Positions 28,270 through 40,843 are shown, counted from the first letter of the stretch. The stretch: DNA of 64,000 nucleotides from Pandoraea bronchicola (GCF_902459805.1 NZ_CABPST010000001.1:558001-622000), one strand, 5' to 3'. Notes: generated by a model from the sequence alone, not told the origin. Program-made: numbers and translations.

Positions 28270-29472
28270 ATGCAGACGTCGAAATTTTTGCCAGAGGGCA
28301 CCTCGCCGCTGATCTCGCTGGATGTGCCGGCGCGCGCCCGTCTCCTGCCGAAGTACGTCGCGCCTTTGCTTCTTGCGTTCGTACTCGCGGTGGCGATTCT
28401 GGTGCCAGTGTGTGCGCTGGTGTTGCCCGCCACGCATCCGCTGCATCTGTCGGCCTACGCGATGACGCTCGTCGGCAAGATCATGTGCTACGCGATTGCC
28501 GCGCTCGCACTCGATCTGGTGTGGGGCTATTGCGGCATTCTCAGTCTCGGCCACGGTCTGTTCTTCGCGCTGGGTGGCTACGCGATGGGCATGTACCTCA
28601 TGCGCGGCATCGGTCGCGACGGTGTGTATCACAGCGACCTGCCTGACTTCATGGTGTTTCTCGACTGGAAGTCGCTGCCCTGGTACTGGACCGGCACCGA
28701 ACACTTCGCCTGGGCGATGTTTCTCGTCGTGGCGCTGCCCGGTGTGGTCGCCTGGATCTTCGGTTATCTGGCTTTCCGCTCGCGCGTGAAGGGCGTATAT
28801 CTGTCGATCATCACGCAGGCGCTGACGTTCGCCGCCATGCTGCTCTTCTATCGCAACGAGACGGGCTTCGGCGGCAACAACGGCTTCACCGACTTCAAGC
28901 GCATTCTCGGCTACTCGATCACCTCGGCGAACACACGCACCGTGCTGTTTCTCGTGACGTTCGCGGTGTTGGTGGGCGCGTTCCTGCTGTGCCGCGCGCT
29001 GGTCGTATCGAAGTTCGGCCGCGTGGTCACCGCCATTCGCGACGGCGAGTCGCGCGCCATGTTCCTCGGCTACCGGCCGCTCAGTTACAAGCTGTTCGTG
29101 TGGACGTTGTCCGCCATGCTGTGCGGCGTCGCGGGGGCGCTCTACGTGCCGCAGGTCGGCATCATCAACCCGAGCGAGATGGCGCCGGTCAACTCAATTG
29201 AGATGGCCATCTGGGTCGCCATCGGCGGACGCGGCTCGCTCGTGGGCGCGATTGCCGGAGCGTTCCTCGTCAACGGCGCGAAGAGTTTCTTCACCGCGTA
29301 CTTCGCCGAGTACTGGCTGTTCTTCCTCGGCGCGATGTTCGTGCTCGTGCCGCTGCTGCTGCCGCAGGGCGTGATCGGACTCGTCACGCAACGCTCGCGC
29401 AAGCGCGTTCGACACGCGCCAGCCGCCGCCGAGGGCGATGCGCCGCACCCTGTTACCGGAGACCGCGCATGA
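28270..29472 (+). CDS. urtC: Urea ABC transporter permease UrtC
   Basis: A 400-residue LivM-like permease with about nine to ten membrane segments and the family motif GYCGILSLGHGLFFALGGYAMGMY. It starts directly after the urtB stop and ends inside the urtD start (ATGA overlap), showing tight coupling in the five-gene transporter operon. Confidence 0.96.
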   Translation: MQTSKFLPEGTSPLISLDVPARARLLPKYVAPLLLAFVLAVAILVPVCALVLPATHPLHLSAYAMTLVGKIMCYAIAALALDLVWGYCGILSLGHGLFFALGGYAMGMYLMRGIGRDGVYHSDLPDFMVFLDWKSLPWYWTGTEHFAWAMFLVVALPGVVAWIFGYLAFRSRVKGVYLSIITQALTFAAMLLFYRNETGFGGNNGFTDFKRILGYSITSANTRTVLFLVTFAVLVGAFLLCRALVVSKFGRVVTAIRDGESRAMFLGYRPLSYKLFVWTLSAMLCGVAGALYVPQVGIINPSEMAPVNSIEMAIWVAIGGRGSLVGAIAGAFLVNGAKSFFTAYFAEYWLFFLGAMFVLVPLLLPQGVIGLVTQRSRKRVRHAPAAAEGDAPHPVTGDRA

Positions 29473-30344
29473 ACAATTACATGGCCGACATCAGTTGGCA
29501 GCTGGCCGACGCGCCCGAAGCCGCCGTCAGCGTCAATGTCAGCGGTGACACTACGGGCATGTCGCACTTCGTCGTGCCGGGAGAGATCGACACGTCGCAT
29601 GGCCTCATTCTGTATGTCGAGAACATCTCCGTATCGTTCGACGGTTTTCGCGCGCTCAACGACCTGTCGCTATCGATCCAGACCGATGAGCTGCGCTGCA
29701 TCATCGGCCCGAACGGTGCCGGCAAGACGACCATGATGGATGTCATCACGGGCAAGACCCGCCCCGACGCCGGACGCGCCTTCCTCGGCCAGACGCTCGA
29801 CCTCACCCGGCTCGACGAACCGGCCATTGCGCAGGCCGGTGTCGGCCGCAAGTTTCAGAAGCCGACGGTGTTCGAGCATCACAGCGTGTGGGAGAACCTC
29901 GAACTCGCCTGCGCAGGCGACAAGCGCTGGTTCCGCTCGCTATGGGCCATGCTTACGCCGGCCATACGGCATCGCATCGAGGAGGTGCTCGCGCTCACGC
30001 ATCTGGAACATCAGGCGCATGTGCGCGCAGGACAGTTGTCGCACGGCCAGAAGCAACGCCTGGAGATCGGCATGCTGCTCATGCAGCAGCCGCAACTCCT
30101 CTTGCTCGACGAACCTGCCGCCGGCATGACCGATGAAGAGACGGCGCAGCTTGCCGAGTTGCTCAATCGCCTGCGTGGGCATTGTTCGATGATGGTGGTC
30201 GAGCACGACATGGCGTTTGTTGCCGCGCTCGCGGGCGACACGGGTCTTGTCACCGTCATGGCCGAAGGCCGGGTGCTCGCCGAAGGCACGCTCGACGTCG
30301 TGCAGCGCGACGAGCGCGTGATCGAATCGTATCTGGGACGCTGA
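29469..30344 (+). CDS. urtD: Urea ABC transporter ATP-binding protein UrtD
   Basis: The 291-residue LivG-like ATPase has Walker A GPNGAGKTT, the signature LSHGQKQRLEIGMLL and Walker B LLLLDEPAAGM. About 40 residues without ATPase motifs precede the domain; the ATG at the urtC overlap is the simplest start, and an internal ATG (MSHFVVPG) is a weaker alternative. Two base pairs separate its stop from the urtE start. Confidence 0.95.
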   Translation: MNNYMADISWQLADAPEAAVSVNVSGDTTGMSHFVVPGEIDTSHGLILYVENISVSFDGFRALNDLSLSIQTDELRCIIGPNGAGKTTMMDVITGKTRPDAGRAFLGQTLDLTRLDEPAIAQAGVGRKFQKPTVFEHHSVWENLELACAGDKRWFRSLWAMLTPAIRHRIEEVLALTHLEHQAHVRAGQLSHGQKQRLEIGMLLMQQPQLLLLDEPAAGMTDEETAQLAELLNRLRGHCSMMVVEHDMAFVAALAGDTGLVTVMAEGRVLAEGTLDVVQRDERVIESYLGR

Positions 30345-30346
30345 CC

Positions 30347-31048
30347 ATGCTGGAAATTCACGCACTCAATCAGTACTACAGCGGCAGTCATATTCTGCGC
30401 AACGTGGAATTCACCGTGCCCGATGCGCAACTCACCGTGCTGCTCGGGCGCAACGGCGTTGGCAAGACCACGCTGCTCAAGTGCCTCATGGGCGTGGTGC
30501 CCGTCAAGTCCGGCAGCATCGCGTGGCGCGGCAAAACGCTCACCTCTGCGCCATCGTATGCGCGCGTGGCGAGCGGCCTCGCCTACGTGCCACAGGGCCG
30601 TGAGATCTTCCCGCGCCTCACCGTCGAAGAGAATCTGCTGATCGGTGCGGCGAGCCGCCCGGCACGCGAGGCCAAACTCGGCGTGCCTGAGCACATCTAC
30701 GAACTCTTCCCCGTGTTGCGCGACATGAAGCAGCGTCGCGGCGGCGATCTGTCCGGCGGACAGCAGCAGCAACTCGCCATCGGGCGCGCCCTCATGAGCG
30801 ACCCGCAACTATTGATTCTCGACGAGCCGACCGAAGGCATTCAACCATCGATCATCAAGGATATCGGGGCAACGCTGCGACGCCTGGTCGACGAGCGCGG
30901 CATGACCGTGCTGCTCGTCGAACAGTATTACGACTTTGCGCTCGAACTCGCCGATCACTATCGCGTGATGAGTCGCGGCGCCATTGTCGCGAGCGGACTC
31001 GGCAAGGACATGGAGGCCGACGGCGTGCGGCACATGGTGGCGGTATGA
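30347..31048 (+). CDS. urtE: Urea ABC transporter ATP-binding protein UrtE
   Basis: The 233-residue LivF-like ATPase has Walker A GRNGVGKTT, signature LSGGQQQQLAIGRAL and Walker B LLILDEPTEGI. The start is the ATG giving MLEIHALNQYYSGSH two bases after urtD; the longer upstream open frame is out of register with urtD and not coding. It closes the urt set, and ureD follows after a short repeat-bearing gap. Confidence 0.96.
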   Translation: MLEIHALNQYYSGSHILRNVEFTVPDAQLTVLLGRNGVGKTTLLKCLMGVVPVKSGSIAWRGKTLTSAPSYARVASGLAYVPQGREIFPRLTVEENLLIGAASRPAREAKLGVPEHIYELFPVLRDMKQRRGGDLSGGQQQQLAIGRALMSDPQLLILDEPTEGIQPSIIKDIGATLRRLVDERGMTVLLVEQYYDFALELADHYRVMSRGAIVASGLGKDMEADGVRHMVAV

Positions 31049-31050
31049 CG

Positions 31051-31095
31051 CGCACCCGGCGCACCCGGCACACCCGGCACACCCCGCGCACCAGA
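31051..31095. repeat. 9-bp tandem repeat (CGCACCCGG-type) after urtE
   Basis: About five degenerate copies of a 9-base unit (CGCACCCGG, CGCACCCGG, CACACCCGG, CACACCCCG, CGCACCAGA) begin two bases after the urtE stop. This minisatellite-like array occupies the urtE-ureD gap and may vary in copy number between strains. Confidence 0.7.
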
Positions 31096-31161
31096 CGCAC
31101 TGAGCTGCCGCGCCTGCCCGCCGCGTGCTAGATTCGCGGCATCCACGGCCGATTCTTTTTC

Positions 31162-32013
31162 ATGAATTCCCTGCACGCTTCCTCCACTGGCTGGCATGCC
31201 GAGCTGACGCTGGGCTTTGCGCGACAAGATGCGCGCACTGTCCTCGCCACCCGGCGCCATCAAGGCCCGCTCGTCGTCCAGAAATCACTTCATCCGGAAG
31301 GCCCGGGGATTTGTCACGCCGTGGTCGTGCATCCGCCCGGCGGGATTGCCGGCGGCGACGCGCTGTCCATCGACGTGGTTGTCGGCGATAACGCCCATGC
31401 CGTGCTGACCACGCCCGGCGCGACCAAGTGGTACAAATCGCAGGGCCGCTTCGGCACGCAGGACATCACCCTCACCGTACACGACGGCGCAAAACTCGAC
31501 TGGCTGCCGCTCGAGAACATCGTGTTCGAACATGCCGATGCTCGCCAGCGCATCACCGTGCGGCTTGGCGAAGGCGCGACCGTCATTGGCTGGGACGCCA
31601 CCTTGCTCGGCCGGCAGGCCGCCGGAGAACAATGGACGCAGGGCCGCTGGCGTTCGAACTTCGAATTGCGCGACGCCAAGGATCGTCTGCTGTGGGCGGA
31701 GCAGGCCGTGCTCGGCGCTGACGACGCGCAGCGCACGGGCATCACCGGCCTCGCCGGATTCCCGGTGTTCGGCGCCCTGTGGGCCGTGGGCGACGCGTGT
31801 ACGCGAGCGCTCGCCGAATCGCTCGCCGAAGCGCTGCCGTTCAACGACGGACTGCGCGCAGGGATCACCTGTCTGCCCGGCAATGTGCTCGTGCTGCGCG
31901 TGCTCGGTCACGACATGGAGACGGTGCGCCAGTTGCTGATCTCGCATTGGCTTACGCTGCGCCCGCAGGTCCATGGCGTGCCCGCCGAACCGTTGCGCCT
32001 CTGGTCGACGTAA
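31162..32013 (+). CDS. ureD: Urease accessory protein UreD
   Basis: UreD (UreH) binds apo-urease and recruits UreF-UreG for nickel insertion. The 283-residue protein has the family blocks GGIAGGDALSIDV, TTPGATKWYKS and LDWLPLENIVFEHADA. It follows urtE by 113 bases. In this genome it is cut off from ureABCEFG by a four-gene amino-acid transporter. Confidence 0.96.
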   Translation: MNSLHASSTGWHAELTLGFARQDARTVLATRRHQGPLVVQKSLHPEGPGICHAVVVHPPGGIAGGDALSIDVVVGDNAHAVLTTPGATKWYKSQGRFGTQDITLTVHDGAKLDWLPLENIVFEHADARQRITVRLGEGATVIGWDATLLGRQAAGEQWTQGRWRSNFELRDAKDRLLWAEQAVLGADDAQRTGITGLAGFPVFGALWAVGDACTRALAESLAEALPFNDGLRAGITCLPGNVLVLRVLGHDMETVRQLLISHWLTLRPQVHGVPAEPLRLWST

Positions 32014-32231
32014 GCCGACAAACGCAATCGCCGCACCATAACGGTGACGCACCGCGCGCCGCACGATCCTCGCCAGCCTGATTTCGCACCAACATTGGGC
32101 TTGCCCGCCGCGCTTCCGCCTCCCGCAGCCGCCGGTGCTCAGGCGGCTGGTGCCCGCCTGCCCGCCGAGTCCTGAGTACCCCGGCCTTTGGCTACCCCAG
32201 GCACGATTCCTGCTACCTCACTGTATCGACC

Positions 32232-32240
32232 GGTCAGACC
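32232..32240. promoter_or_regulatory. Short palindrome GGTC-A-GACC before the amino-acid ABC operon
   Basis: A 9-base palindrome lies about 70 bases before the binding-protein start within the 295-bp gap after ureD. It resembles GntR-type operators (TGGTCNGACCA) but is short, so it may be chance. The rest of the gap shows no gene and no clear terminator. Confidence 0.25.
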
Positions 32241-32308
32241 AGATGATCCGGCCGCCGGAACACTCCTGTTACCGGAATGCTTCTCCCCCGATCCCCGAGG
32301 TTGCCGTC

Positions 32309-33172
32309 ATGCTGCCGTTCACCCGTACCGCTGTTTCTCATGAAGCCGTTGCCGCCACGGTCGGCGCACGCGCCCGTGCGCGCCGTGCCTTCACCACGTT
32401 GATGCTCGCCGCCAGCGCGATCGCCGCCTTCGCCGTGGCGATGCCGCGCGACGCGCACGCCGACGGACTCGACGACATCGTCAAGCGCGGCACCCTGCGC
32501 GTGGCCGTGCCGCAGGACTTCCCGCCGTTCGGCTCCATCGGTCCGGACATGAAGCCTGTTGGCTACGACATCGACACGGCCGCCCTGCTCGCCAAGGGCA
32601 TGGGTGTGAAGCTCGAGCTGGTCCCCGTGACGAGCGCCAATCGCGTGCCCTACCTCACGACGAACAAGGCTGACCTCGTCATCTCCAGCCTCGGCAAGAA
32701 CGCCGAGCGCGAGAAGGTCATCGACTTCTCGGAAGCGTACGCCCCGTTCTACAACGGCGTCTTCGGTCCGAAGGATCTGGCCGTATCCAAGCCCGCCGAC
32801 CTTTCGGGCAAGACCATTGGCGTGACGCGCGGTGCCGTGGAAGATCTGGAACTGTCGAAGATCGCGCCGGCCGACGTCACGATCAAACGCTTCGAAGACA
32901 ACAACGGCACGATCTCCGCCTTCCTCTCGGGTCAGGTGCAACTCGTTGCTACGGGCAACGTCGTGGCCGCTGCGATTGTCGCCAAGCACCCGCCCAAGCT
33001 GCCGGAGCCGAAGTTTCTCATCAAGAACTCGCCCTGCTTTGTCGGCCTGAACAAGAACGAGCCGCGACTGCTCGCCAAGGTCAACGACATCCTCACGGCT
33101 TCGAAGAAGGACGGCTCGCTTGGCAAGATCTCGCAGAAGTGGCTCGGCATGCCGCTGCCGGCCGATCTCTGA
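32309..33172 (+). CDS. Polar amino acid ABC transporter substrate-binding protein
   Basis: This 287-residue SBP_bac_3 protein has a long signal region (hydrophobic stretch about residues 29-44, cleavage near DAHA-D). The mature part has the family pattern LRVAVPQDFPPFGSIGPDMKPVGYDID and SANRVPYLTTNKADLVIS. The start is the ATG giving MLPFTRTA, preceded by CCGAGG; the frame is open 58 codons upstream but that part lacks signal character. It begins a binding protein-permease-permease-ATPase operon inside the urease locus. Confidence 0.92.
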   Translation: MLPFTRTAVSHEAVAATVGARARARRAFTTLMLAASAIAAFAVAMPRDAHADGLDDIVKRGTLRVAVPQDFPPFGSIGPDMKPVGYDIDTAALLAKGMGVKLELVPVTSANRVPYLTTNKADLVISSLGKNAEREKVIDFSEAYAPFYNGVFGPKDLAVSKPADLSGKTIGVTRGAVEDLELSKIAPADVTIKRFEDNNGTISAFLSGQVQLVATGNVVAAAIVAKHPPKLPEPKFLIKNSPCFVGLNKNEPRLLAKVNDILTASKKDGSLGKISQKWLGMPLPADL

Positions 33173-33224
33173 TCGCCGCCCGTTTTCCGGCACGTTTCAC
33201 CGCACGACTCACCACCGGCTTCAC

Positions 33225-33911
33225 ATGCATTACGTCCTCGACTTTGCCGATCTGCGGCAATACCTGATGCTCTTTGTGCGCGGCGCCGCGCTGACGATCG
33301 CCCTCACGGCCGTGTCCACGGTCGTAGGCGTGATCGTCGGCGCACTGTGCGCCGTTGCCCGCGAGGAGGGGCCGATGTGGCTCAAGGCCATCGCGGGCCT
33401 GTACGTCGAGCTGATCCGCAACACGCCGTTCATCGTGCAGCTCTTCTTCATCTTCTTCGGTCTGCCGAGCCTCGGTATTCATATCGACGAGACGACCGCC
33501 GCTATCGTCGCCATGAGCGTGAACCTCGGCGCGTATGCCACCGAGATCATCCGGGCAGGCATGCGTGCTGTGCCCACCGGGCTGTCAGAAGCCGGGCTGT
33601 CGCTCGCCATGACGCGCGGCCAGATCCTGCGTCATGTGATCCTGCCGCAGGCGTTCGCCAAGGTGTTTCCGGCGCTCGCCAGCCAGATCGTGATCGTCAT
33701 GCTCGGGTCGGCAGTCGTCTCGCAAATCTCCGTGCCCGATCTGTCGTACGCCGCCAACTTTGTGCAGTCGCGCACGTTCCGGGCGTTCGAAAGCTATCTG
33801 ATCGTCACCGCGTTGTATCTCGTGCTCGCCATTGCGCTGCGCCGCGTGTTGATGCGCTGCGCACGCCGTCTCTTTCGCGGCACGGTCAAGGTCAGAGGAG
33901 GTGCGCGATGA
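33225..33911 (+). CDS. Amino acid ABC transporter permease (first)
   Basis: A 228-residue HisM/GlnP-type permease with five hydrophobic segments and the EAA loop SEAGLSLAMTRGQILRHVILPQA that docks to the ATPase. The start is the ATG giving MHYVLDFADL. It overlaps the second permease by 4 bases (ATGA). Confidence 0.93.
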   Translation: MHYVLDFADLRQYLMLFVRGAALTIALTAVSTVVGVIVGALCAVAREEGPMWLKAIAGLYVELIRNTPFIVQLFFIFFGLPSLGIHIDETTAAIVAMSVNLGAYATEIIRAGMRAVPTGLSEAGLSLAMTRGQILRHVILPQAFAKVFPALASQIVIVMLGSAVVSQISVPDLSYAANFVQSRTFRAFESYLIVTALYLVLAIALRRVLMRCARRLFRGTVKVRGGAR

Positions 33912-34544
33912 CCGAGTTCTCAACGTGGGACATGCTGCACGGCCTGTTGCTGGCCGGACGCTGGACGCTCGCACTCTCGGCCATCGCCTTCGTATTCGGC
34001 GGTCTGGTTGCCCTGCTGCTGCTCGTGGTGCGCGTGGGTCGCGTGCAATGGGCAGCGAATGCCGTGGCGTTGTACATCGAAGTCTTTCAGGGCACGCCGC
34101 TGCTCATGCAGTTGTTTCTGGTGTTCTTCGGCTTGCCGCTGCTTGGCCTGGATGTCTCGCCGTGGGTGGCCGCCGCCGTTTGTCTCACGCTCTACACGAG
34201 CGCCTATCTCACGGAAATCTGGCGTGGCTGCGTCGACGCGATTCCGCACGGTCAATGGGAAGCGTCGTCGAGCCTTGCCATGCGCTACGGCGAACAACTG
34301 CGCCACGTCATCCTGCCACAGGCGCTGCGCATCGCCATCGCGCCCACGGTCGGTTTCTCGGTGCAGGTGGTCAAGAGCACGGCGCTCGCGTCGATCATCG
34401 GCTTCGACGAACTGACCAAGACGGGCACCATGCTTACCAACGCGACGTTCCAGCCGTTCACCGTGTACGGCCTCGTCGCTCTGCTCTACTTCGCTGCCTG
34501 CTATCCGCTGTCGCTGTGGGCGCGTCATCTTGAAAGGAAACTCC

Positions 34545-34558
<14 letters not shown>
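33908..34558 (+). CDS. Amino acid ABC transporter permease (second)
   Basis: A 216-residue permease paralogous to the preceding one, with the EAA loop QWEASSSLAMRYGEQLRHVILPQAL. Together the two form the heterodimeric channel of a polar amino-acid importer. The start is the ATG overlapping the previous stop. Its last 14 bases overlap the ATPase gene. Confidence 0.93.
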
Positions 34559-35267
<709 letters not shown>

Positions 35268-35428
35268 CATCGCCGGGGATTGGCGTCTGCCATGCCGATG
35301 ATTCGCACAATTCTGGTGCGCACCGGGTCGACCGCAAAACCCAGTGGCGCAGACGTGAACGCGCGCCTATGATGTGCGGCAGCGGCGCCATCCCCATGAA
35401 CCCTTCGCATTGAAATTTCTTCGTCACG

Positions 35429-35731
35429 ATGAAGCTCACTCCGCGCGAAAAAGACAAGCTGCTCATCTTCACCGCCGCCCTGCTCGCCGAACGCCGGCGT
35501 GCGCGCGGCCTGAAGCTCAATTATCCGGAGGCCGTGGCCTTCATTAGCGCCGCCCTCATGGAAGCCGCGCGTGACGGACGCACCGTTGCCGACCTGATGC
35601 ACTACGGCACCACGCTGCTCACGCGCGACGACGTCATGGACGGCGTGCCCGAAATGATCCCGGACATTCAGGTGGAAGCCACCTTTCCGGACGGCACCAA
35701 GCTCGTCACCGTGCATCACCCGATTCCCTGA
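35429..35731 (+). CDS. ureA: Urease subunit gamma
   Basis: The 100-residue gamma subunit of nickel urease begins [14 protein letters not shown] and contains [11 protein letters not shown] and the terminal [11 protein letters not shown], all invariant family stretches. It forms the (alpha-beta-gamma)3 enzyme with UreB and UreC. It is separated from ureD by the amino-acid ABC genes. Confidence 0.98.
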   Translation: MKLTPREKDKLLIFTAALLAERRRARGLKLNYPEAVAFISAALMEAARDGRTVADLMHYGTTLLTRDDVMDGVPEMIPDIQVEATFPDGTKLVTVHHPIP

Positions 35732-35850
35732 AAGCGGCATACGCGAGTGAGTGCCGGCACGCCTCGATGCACTGCCCCGTGCGCGATCCGGTTTCGATTC
35801 GTCTTCGTATCCATTTTTCGTCGTCGATCACAACATCCTAAGGACGTCTC

Positions 35851-36534
35851 ATGTCAGTGGACCGCCCCCTCAATGCCAACGATGCCGGCGAAGTGCCCGC
35901 CACTTCTCTGGTGACCTCCGCCCACGCCACGGGTCGCACACACCGTCGCCTCGCGCGTGTGGCAACCGGCCTCGCCCTGGTGAGCGCTTCGGGCCTCGCG
36001 CTCGCGCACCCTGGCCATCCGGGCCACGACGCCGCCAGCAGTTTCGCCGCCGGTTTCTTTCATCCGTTGACCGGGGCAGATCACCTTTGCGCCATGATCG
36101 TCGTCGGGCTGTGGAGTGCGCTCACGTCCAAACGCGTATGGCTTGCCCCGGTGGCCTTCGTCGCGATGCTCGCCGCAGGTGGCCTGCTCGGCATGTCGCA
36201 CTGGCTTTCACTGCCGGGCGTCGAACCGATGATTGCCGTTTCACTGCTTGTGCTCGGGCTGATGCTCGCCACGCGTGCGAGACTGCCGGGCTGGGCTGGC
36301 GCCGCCATCGTGGGCGCCTTCGCGATCTTCCACGGTTTCGCTCACGGCGCCGAGTTGCCGGCGCAGGCAAGCGCCATGCATTACCTGGCTGGCTTCCTGC
36401 TCGCGACCGGGGTGCTGCACTGCATCGGTATCGTGGCTGGCGTTGCGCTGCGCAATCGCACCGTGTGGTTACCGCGTGTGCTGGGGGCCGGCGTGCTGAC
36501 CTACGGCGTGTCGCTGCTCGCCGCAGCGACCTGA
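35851..36534 (+). CDS. ureJ: HupE/UreJ family nickel-permease-like protein
   Basis: The 227-residue membrane protein has a cleavable leader ending about residue 52, then the metal-linked HPGHPGHD stretch (53-60) and the family motif HPLTGADHL (71-79). Five or six further membrane segments follow. HupE/UreJ proteins are thought to bring nickel (or cobalt) to urease or hydrogenase. Its place between ureA and ureB is the arrangement known in Bordetella and related genera. Confidence 0.92.
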   Translation: MSVDRPLNANDAGEVPATSLVTSAHATGRTHRRLARVATGLALVSASGLALAHPGHPGHDAASSFAAGFFHPLTGADHLCAMIVVGLWSALTSKRVWLAPVAFVAMLAAGGLLGMSHWLSLPGVEPMIAVSLLVLGLMLATRARLPGWAGAAIVGAFAIFHGFAHGAELPAQASAMHYLAGFLLATGVLHCIGIVAGVALRNRTVWLPRVLGAGVLTYGVSLLAAAT

Positions 36535-36579
36535 GCGCCCGTCACGCCTTCACGCCTTCACGCCTTCTCGGAGACGCTC

Positions 36580-36881
36580 ATGATTCCCGGAGAATTGTTG
36601 CCCGCCGCTGGCGAGATCACGCTGAACGAGGGTCGTCCGACCATTAGCGTGACGGTCGCCAACACCGGCGACCGTCCGATCCAGATCGGCTCGCACTTCC
36701 ACTTCTATGAAGTCAACGACGCCCTGCGATTCGATCGCGAAGCGGCACGTGGCTTTCGTCTGAACATTGCCGCCGGCACGGCGGTTCGCTTCGAGCCGGG
36801 GCAACAACGTACGGTCGAGCTGGTCGCGCTGGCAGGAGATCGCCGCGTCTTCGGCTTCGCCGGCCGTGTCATGGGGGCGTT

Positions 36882-36885
<4 letters not shown>
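36580..36885 (+). CDS. ureB: Urease subunit beta
   Basis: The 101-residue beta subunit begins [18 protein letters not shown] and has [21 protein letters not shown], as in all single-gene beta subunits. Its stop overlaps the ureC ATG by 4 bases, ensuring coupled synthesis. Confidence 0.98.
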
Positions 36886-38582
<1,697 letters not shown>

Positions 38583-38585
38583 CTC

Positions 38586-39440
38586 ATGCCGCAAGATTCT
38601 CAATCGCCCACCGCTGCAGATAGCGCCTCGTCATCGACGTTGCGCCGCGTCGAGAAACGCTTCGAAGCCGGGCGCATTGCCGCGCCGCTCGCGCGTCGCG
38701 CCCCGGCGCTCGTGTTGCCGTTCGATGCCCGCAGCAAGAGCCGCCTGCGCGCCACGCTGGAAACCGGAGAAGACGTCGCGCTGTTCCTGCCTCGCGGCAC
38801 CGTGCTGCGCGGCGGCGATGTGCTCGTGGCCGACGACGGTGGCCTCATTCGCGTGGAAGCCGCTGCCGAGACGGTGCTGCTGGTGAGCGCTGCCACCGCG
38901 CTTGCGCTCACTCGCGCGGCGTATCACCTCGGCAACCGGCATACCCCGGTGGAAGTCGGCGACGGCTATCTCAAACTCGAATACGATCCGGTGCTGCGCG
39001 ACATGCTGCTGCGGCTCGACGTCGACGTTGCCGAGGCCTTGATGCCGTTCGAACCCGAAGCGGGCGCCTATGGCGGCGGACACAAGCACGGCCACGATGC
39101 GACCTTTGCCGAGGACTTCGCGCTCGCACAGCAGGTGTTCCACGAGCATCACGGACATTCGCACGACCCTGATCATGGTCACTCGCACGGTCATGACCAT
39201 GACCATGACCACGGGCACGTTCACGGTCCGGGCTGCCATCACGATCACTCGCCGGGTCATGTGCATGGCCCGGATTGCGCTCACTCACACGCGCACGACG
39301 ATGATCACAGTCACGTCCACGTGCACGGCCCCGGTTGCGGGCACGGCCATTCCCATACGCCGGACAGCGCTGCTGCCGGCGACGAGCCCATCCCTGTGAG
39401 TCCGACCGATGACGGCAAGTCTGGCCAGTCCTCTCACTGA
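38586..39440 (+). CDS. ureE: Urease accessory protein UreE with Cys/His repeat tail
   Basis: UreE is the nickel metallochaperone. Residues 19-150 hold the peptide-binding and metal-binding domains, with the conserved His119 in GNRH. The tail from 164 to 263 is unusually long: 32 histidines, and three imperfect repeats HVHGPxC at 211-217, 225-231 and 245-251. At 284 residues it is longer than typical UreE. Such a tail probably stores nickel or zinc. The 3' end overlaps ureF by 32 bases. Confidence 0.96.
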   Translation: MPQDSQSPTAADSASSSTLRRVEKRFEAGRIAAPLARRAPALVLPFDARSKSRLRATLETGEDVALFLPRGTVLRGGDVLVADDGGLIRVEAAAETVLLVSAATALALTRAAYHLGNRHTPVEVGDGYLKLEYDPVLRDMLLRLDVDVAEALMPFEPEAGAYGGGHKHGHDATFAEDFALAQQVFHEHHGHSHDPDHGHSHGHDHDHDHGHVHGPGCHHDHSPGHVHGPDCAHSHAHDDDHSHVHVHGPGCGHGHSHTPDSAAAGDEPIPVSPTDDGKSGQSSH

Positions 39441-40134
39441 ACCGGTTGCCACCGCGTCGCTGCATTCGCTCGCAGCGCTGCTGCATCTCGCCTCGCCGGC
39501 GCTGCCGATTGGCGCCTTCAGCTATTCGCAGGGTCTCGAAGCCGCGGTCGAACACGGCATCATTCACGACGCCCCGAGCGCCGAGCGCTGGATCGCCAGC
39601 CAGCTTGACGGTGTTTTCACGACCGGCGAAATGGCGCTGCTCGCCAGACAGTGGCGTCACTGGCAAGCGGGCGACGTCGCGTCGCTCGCCCGTGTGAACG
39701 ACTGGCTGCTCGCAACGCGCGAAGCTGCCGAGTTGCGCGCGGAAACCGAACAGATGGGCTGGTCGCTCACGCAACTCGCGCTCTCACTGGAATGGGGCGA
39801 GCCTGCGCAGCGAGCGCATCTGTCCGCGTTGCGTCCGATCGCATTGCCGACGGCCTTCGCCTTCGCGGCGTTGACGCATGGCGCAGCGCTGACCGACACG
39901 CTCGTCGCTTACGCGTTCAGTTGGCTCGAGAACCAGGTGGCCGGTGCGCTCAAGGCGGTTCCGCTCGGACAACTGGCGGCGCAACGCGTGATCGTCGCGC
40001 TGCGCCCTCGTGTGGTCGACGCGGCCCATCGGGCGGCGTCGTTGCCTGACGATCAGATCAATACGTTTTCCCCCGCGCTCGCGATTCTCGCGTCGCGTCA
40101 CGAGACACAGTATTCACGCCTGTTCCGTTCGTGA
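39409..40134 (+). CDS. ureF: Urease accessory protein UreF
   Basis: UreF couples UreG GTPase activity to apo-urease activation. The 241-residue protein has the family signature [19 protein letters not shown] and the later [15 protein letters not shown] region. It starts within the last codons of ureE, giving a 32-base overlap. Confidence 0.96.
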   Translation: MTASLASPLTEPVATASLHSLAALLHLASPALPIGAFSYSQGLEAAVEHGIIHDAPSAERWIASQLDGVFTTGEMALLARQWRHWQAGDVASLARVNDWLLATREAAELRAETEQMGWSLTQLALSLEWGEPAQRAHLSALRPIALPTAFAFAALTHGAALTDTLVAYAFSWLENQVAGALKAVPLGQLAAQRVIVALRPRVVDAAHRAASLPDDQINTFSPALAILASRHETQYSRLFRS

Positions 40135-40204
40135 GACGCGATATGTCGCGTCTTCCCATTTTTTGCCTTTTTTCGCCCTTTCTCCGCCACCCACGACATT
40201 CGCC

Positions 40205-40843
40205 ATGACGACTTCTGCTAACGCCCGTCGTACCAAGAAGAATCCGCCGCTGCGTGTCGGCATCGGAGGCCCGGTCGGCTCCGGAAAGACGACCCTGACC
40301 GAGATGCTCTGCAAAGCCATGCGCGAGCGCTACGATCTCGTGGTCATCACCAACGACATCTATACGAAGGAAGACCAGCGCCTGCTGACCGTGGCCGGTG
40401 CGCTGGAGCCCGAACGCATTCTCGGCGTCGAGACAGGGGGTTGCCCGCACACGGCGATCCGCGAAGACGCGTCGATCAATCTGGAGGCCGTCGAGCGCAT
40501 GCTCGAACGCTTTCCCGATGCCGATGTGGTCTTCATCGAATCCGGTGGTGACAACCTCGCCGCCACGTTCAGCCCCGAACTCTCGGATCTCACGATCTAC
40601 GTGATCGATGTCGCGGGCGGCGAGAAAATTCCTCGCAAGGGCGGCCCGGGCATTACCAAGTCTGACCTCCTGGTCATCAACAAGACCGATCTTGCCCCGT
40701 ACGTTGGCGCGTCGCTCGACATCATGCGCTCGGATACGCAGAAGATGCGCGGCATGCGTCCCTTCGTCATGGGGAACATGAAGGAAGGCAAAGGCCTTCA
40801 GGAGATCATCCGCTTTATCGAGGCGCGCGGGATGCTGGCTTGA
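40205..40843 (+). CDS. ureG: Urease accessory GTPase UreG
   Basis: UreG is a SIMIBI GTPase that delivers nickel. The 212-residue protein has the P-loop GGPVGSGKT, the metal-binding Cys-Pro-His in [25 protein letters not shown] and the NKTD guanine motif. The start is the ATG giving MTTSANARR; the longer frame upstream overlaps ureF out of phase. It ends the urea module. Confidence 0.97.
   Translation: MTTSANARRTKKNPPLRVGIGGPVGSGKTTLTEMLCKAMRERYDLVVITNDIYTKEDQRLLTVAGALEPERILGVETGGCPHTAIREDASINLEAVERMLERFPDADVVFIESGGDNLAATFSPELSDLTIYVIDVAGGEKIPRKGGPGITKSDLLVINKTDLAPYVGASLDIMRSDTQKMRGMRPFVMGNMKEGKGLQEIIRFIEARGMLA

Noticed and set aside
26593-28704. A 703-codon minus-strand frame opposite urtB and urtC
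   Set aside because: Arg/His/Gln-rich shadow with no domain, opposite well-conserved permease genes.
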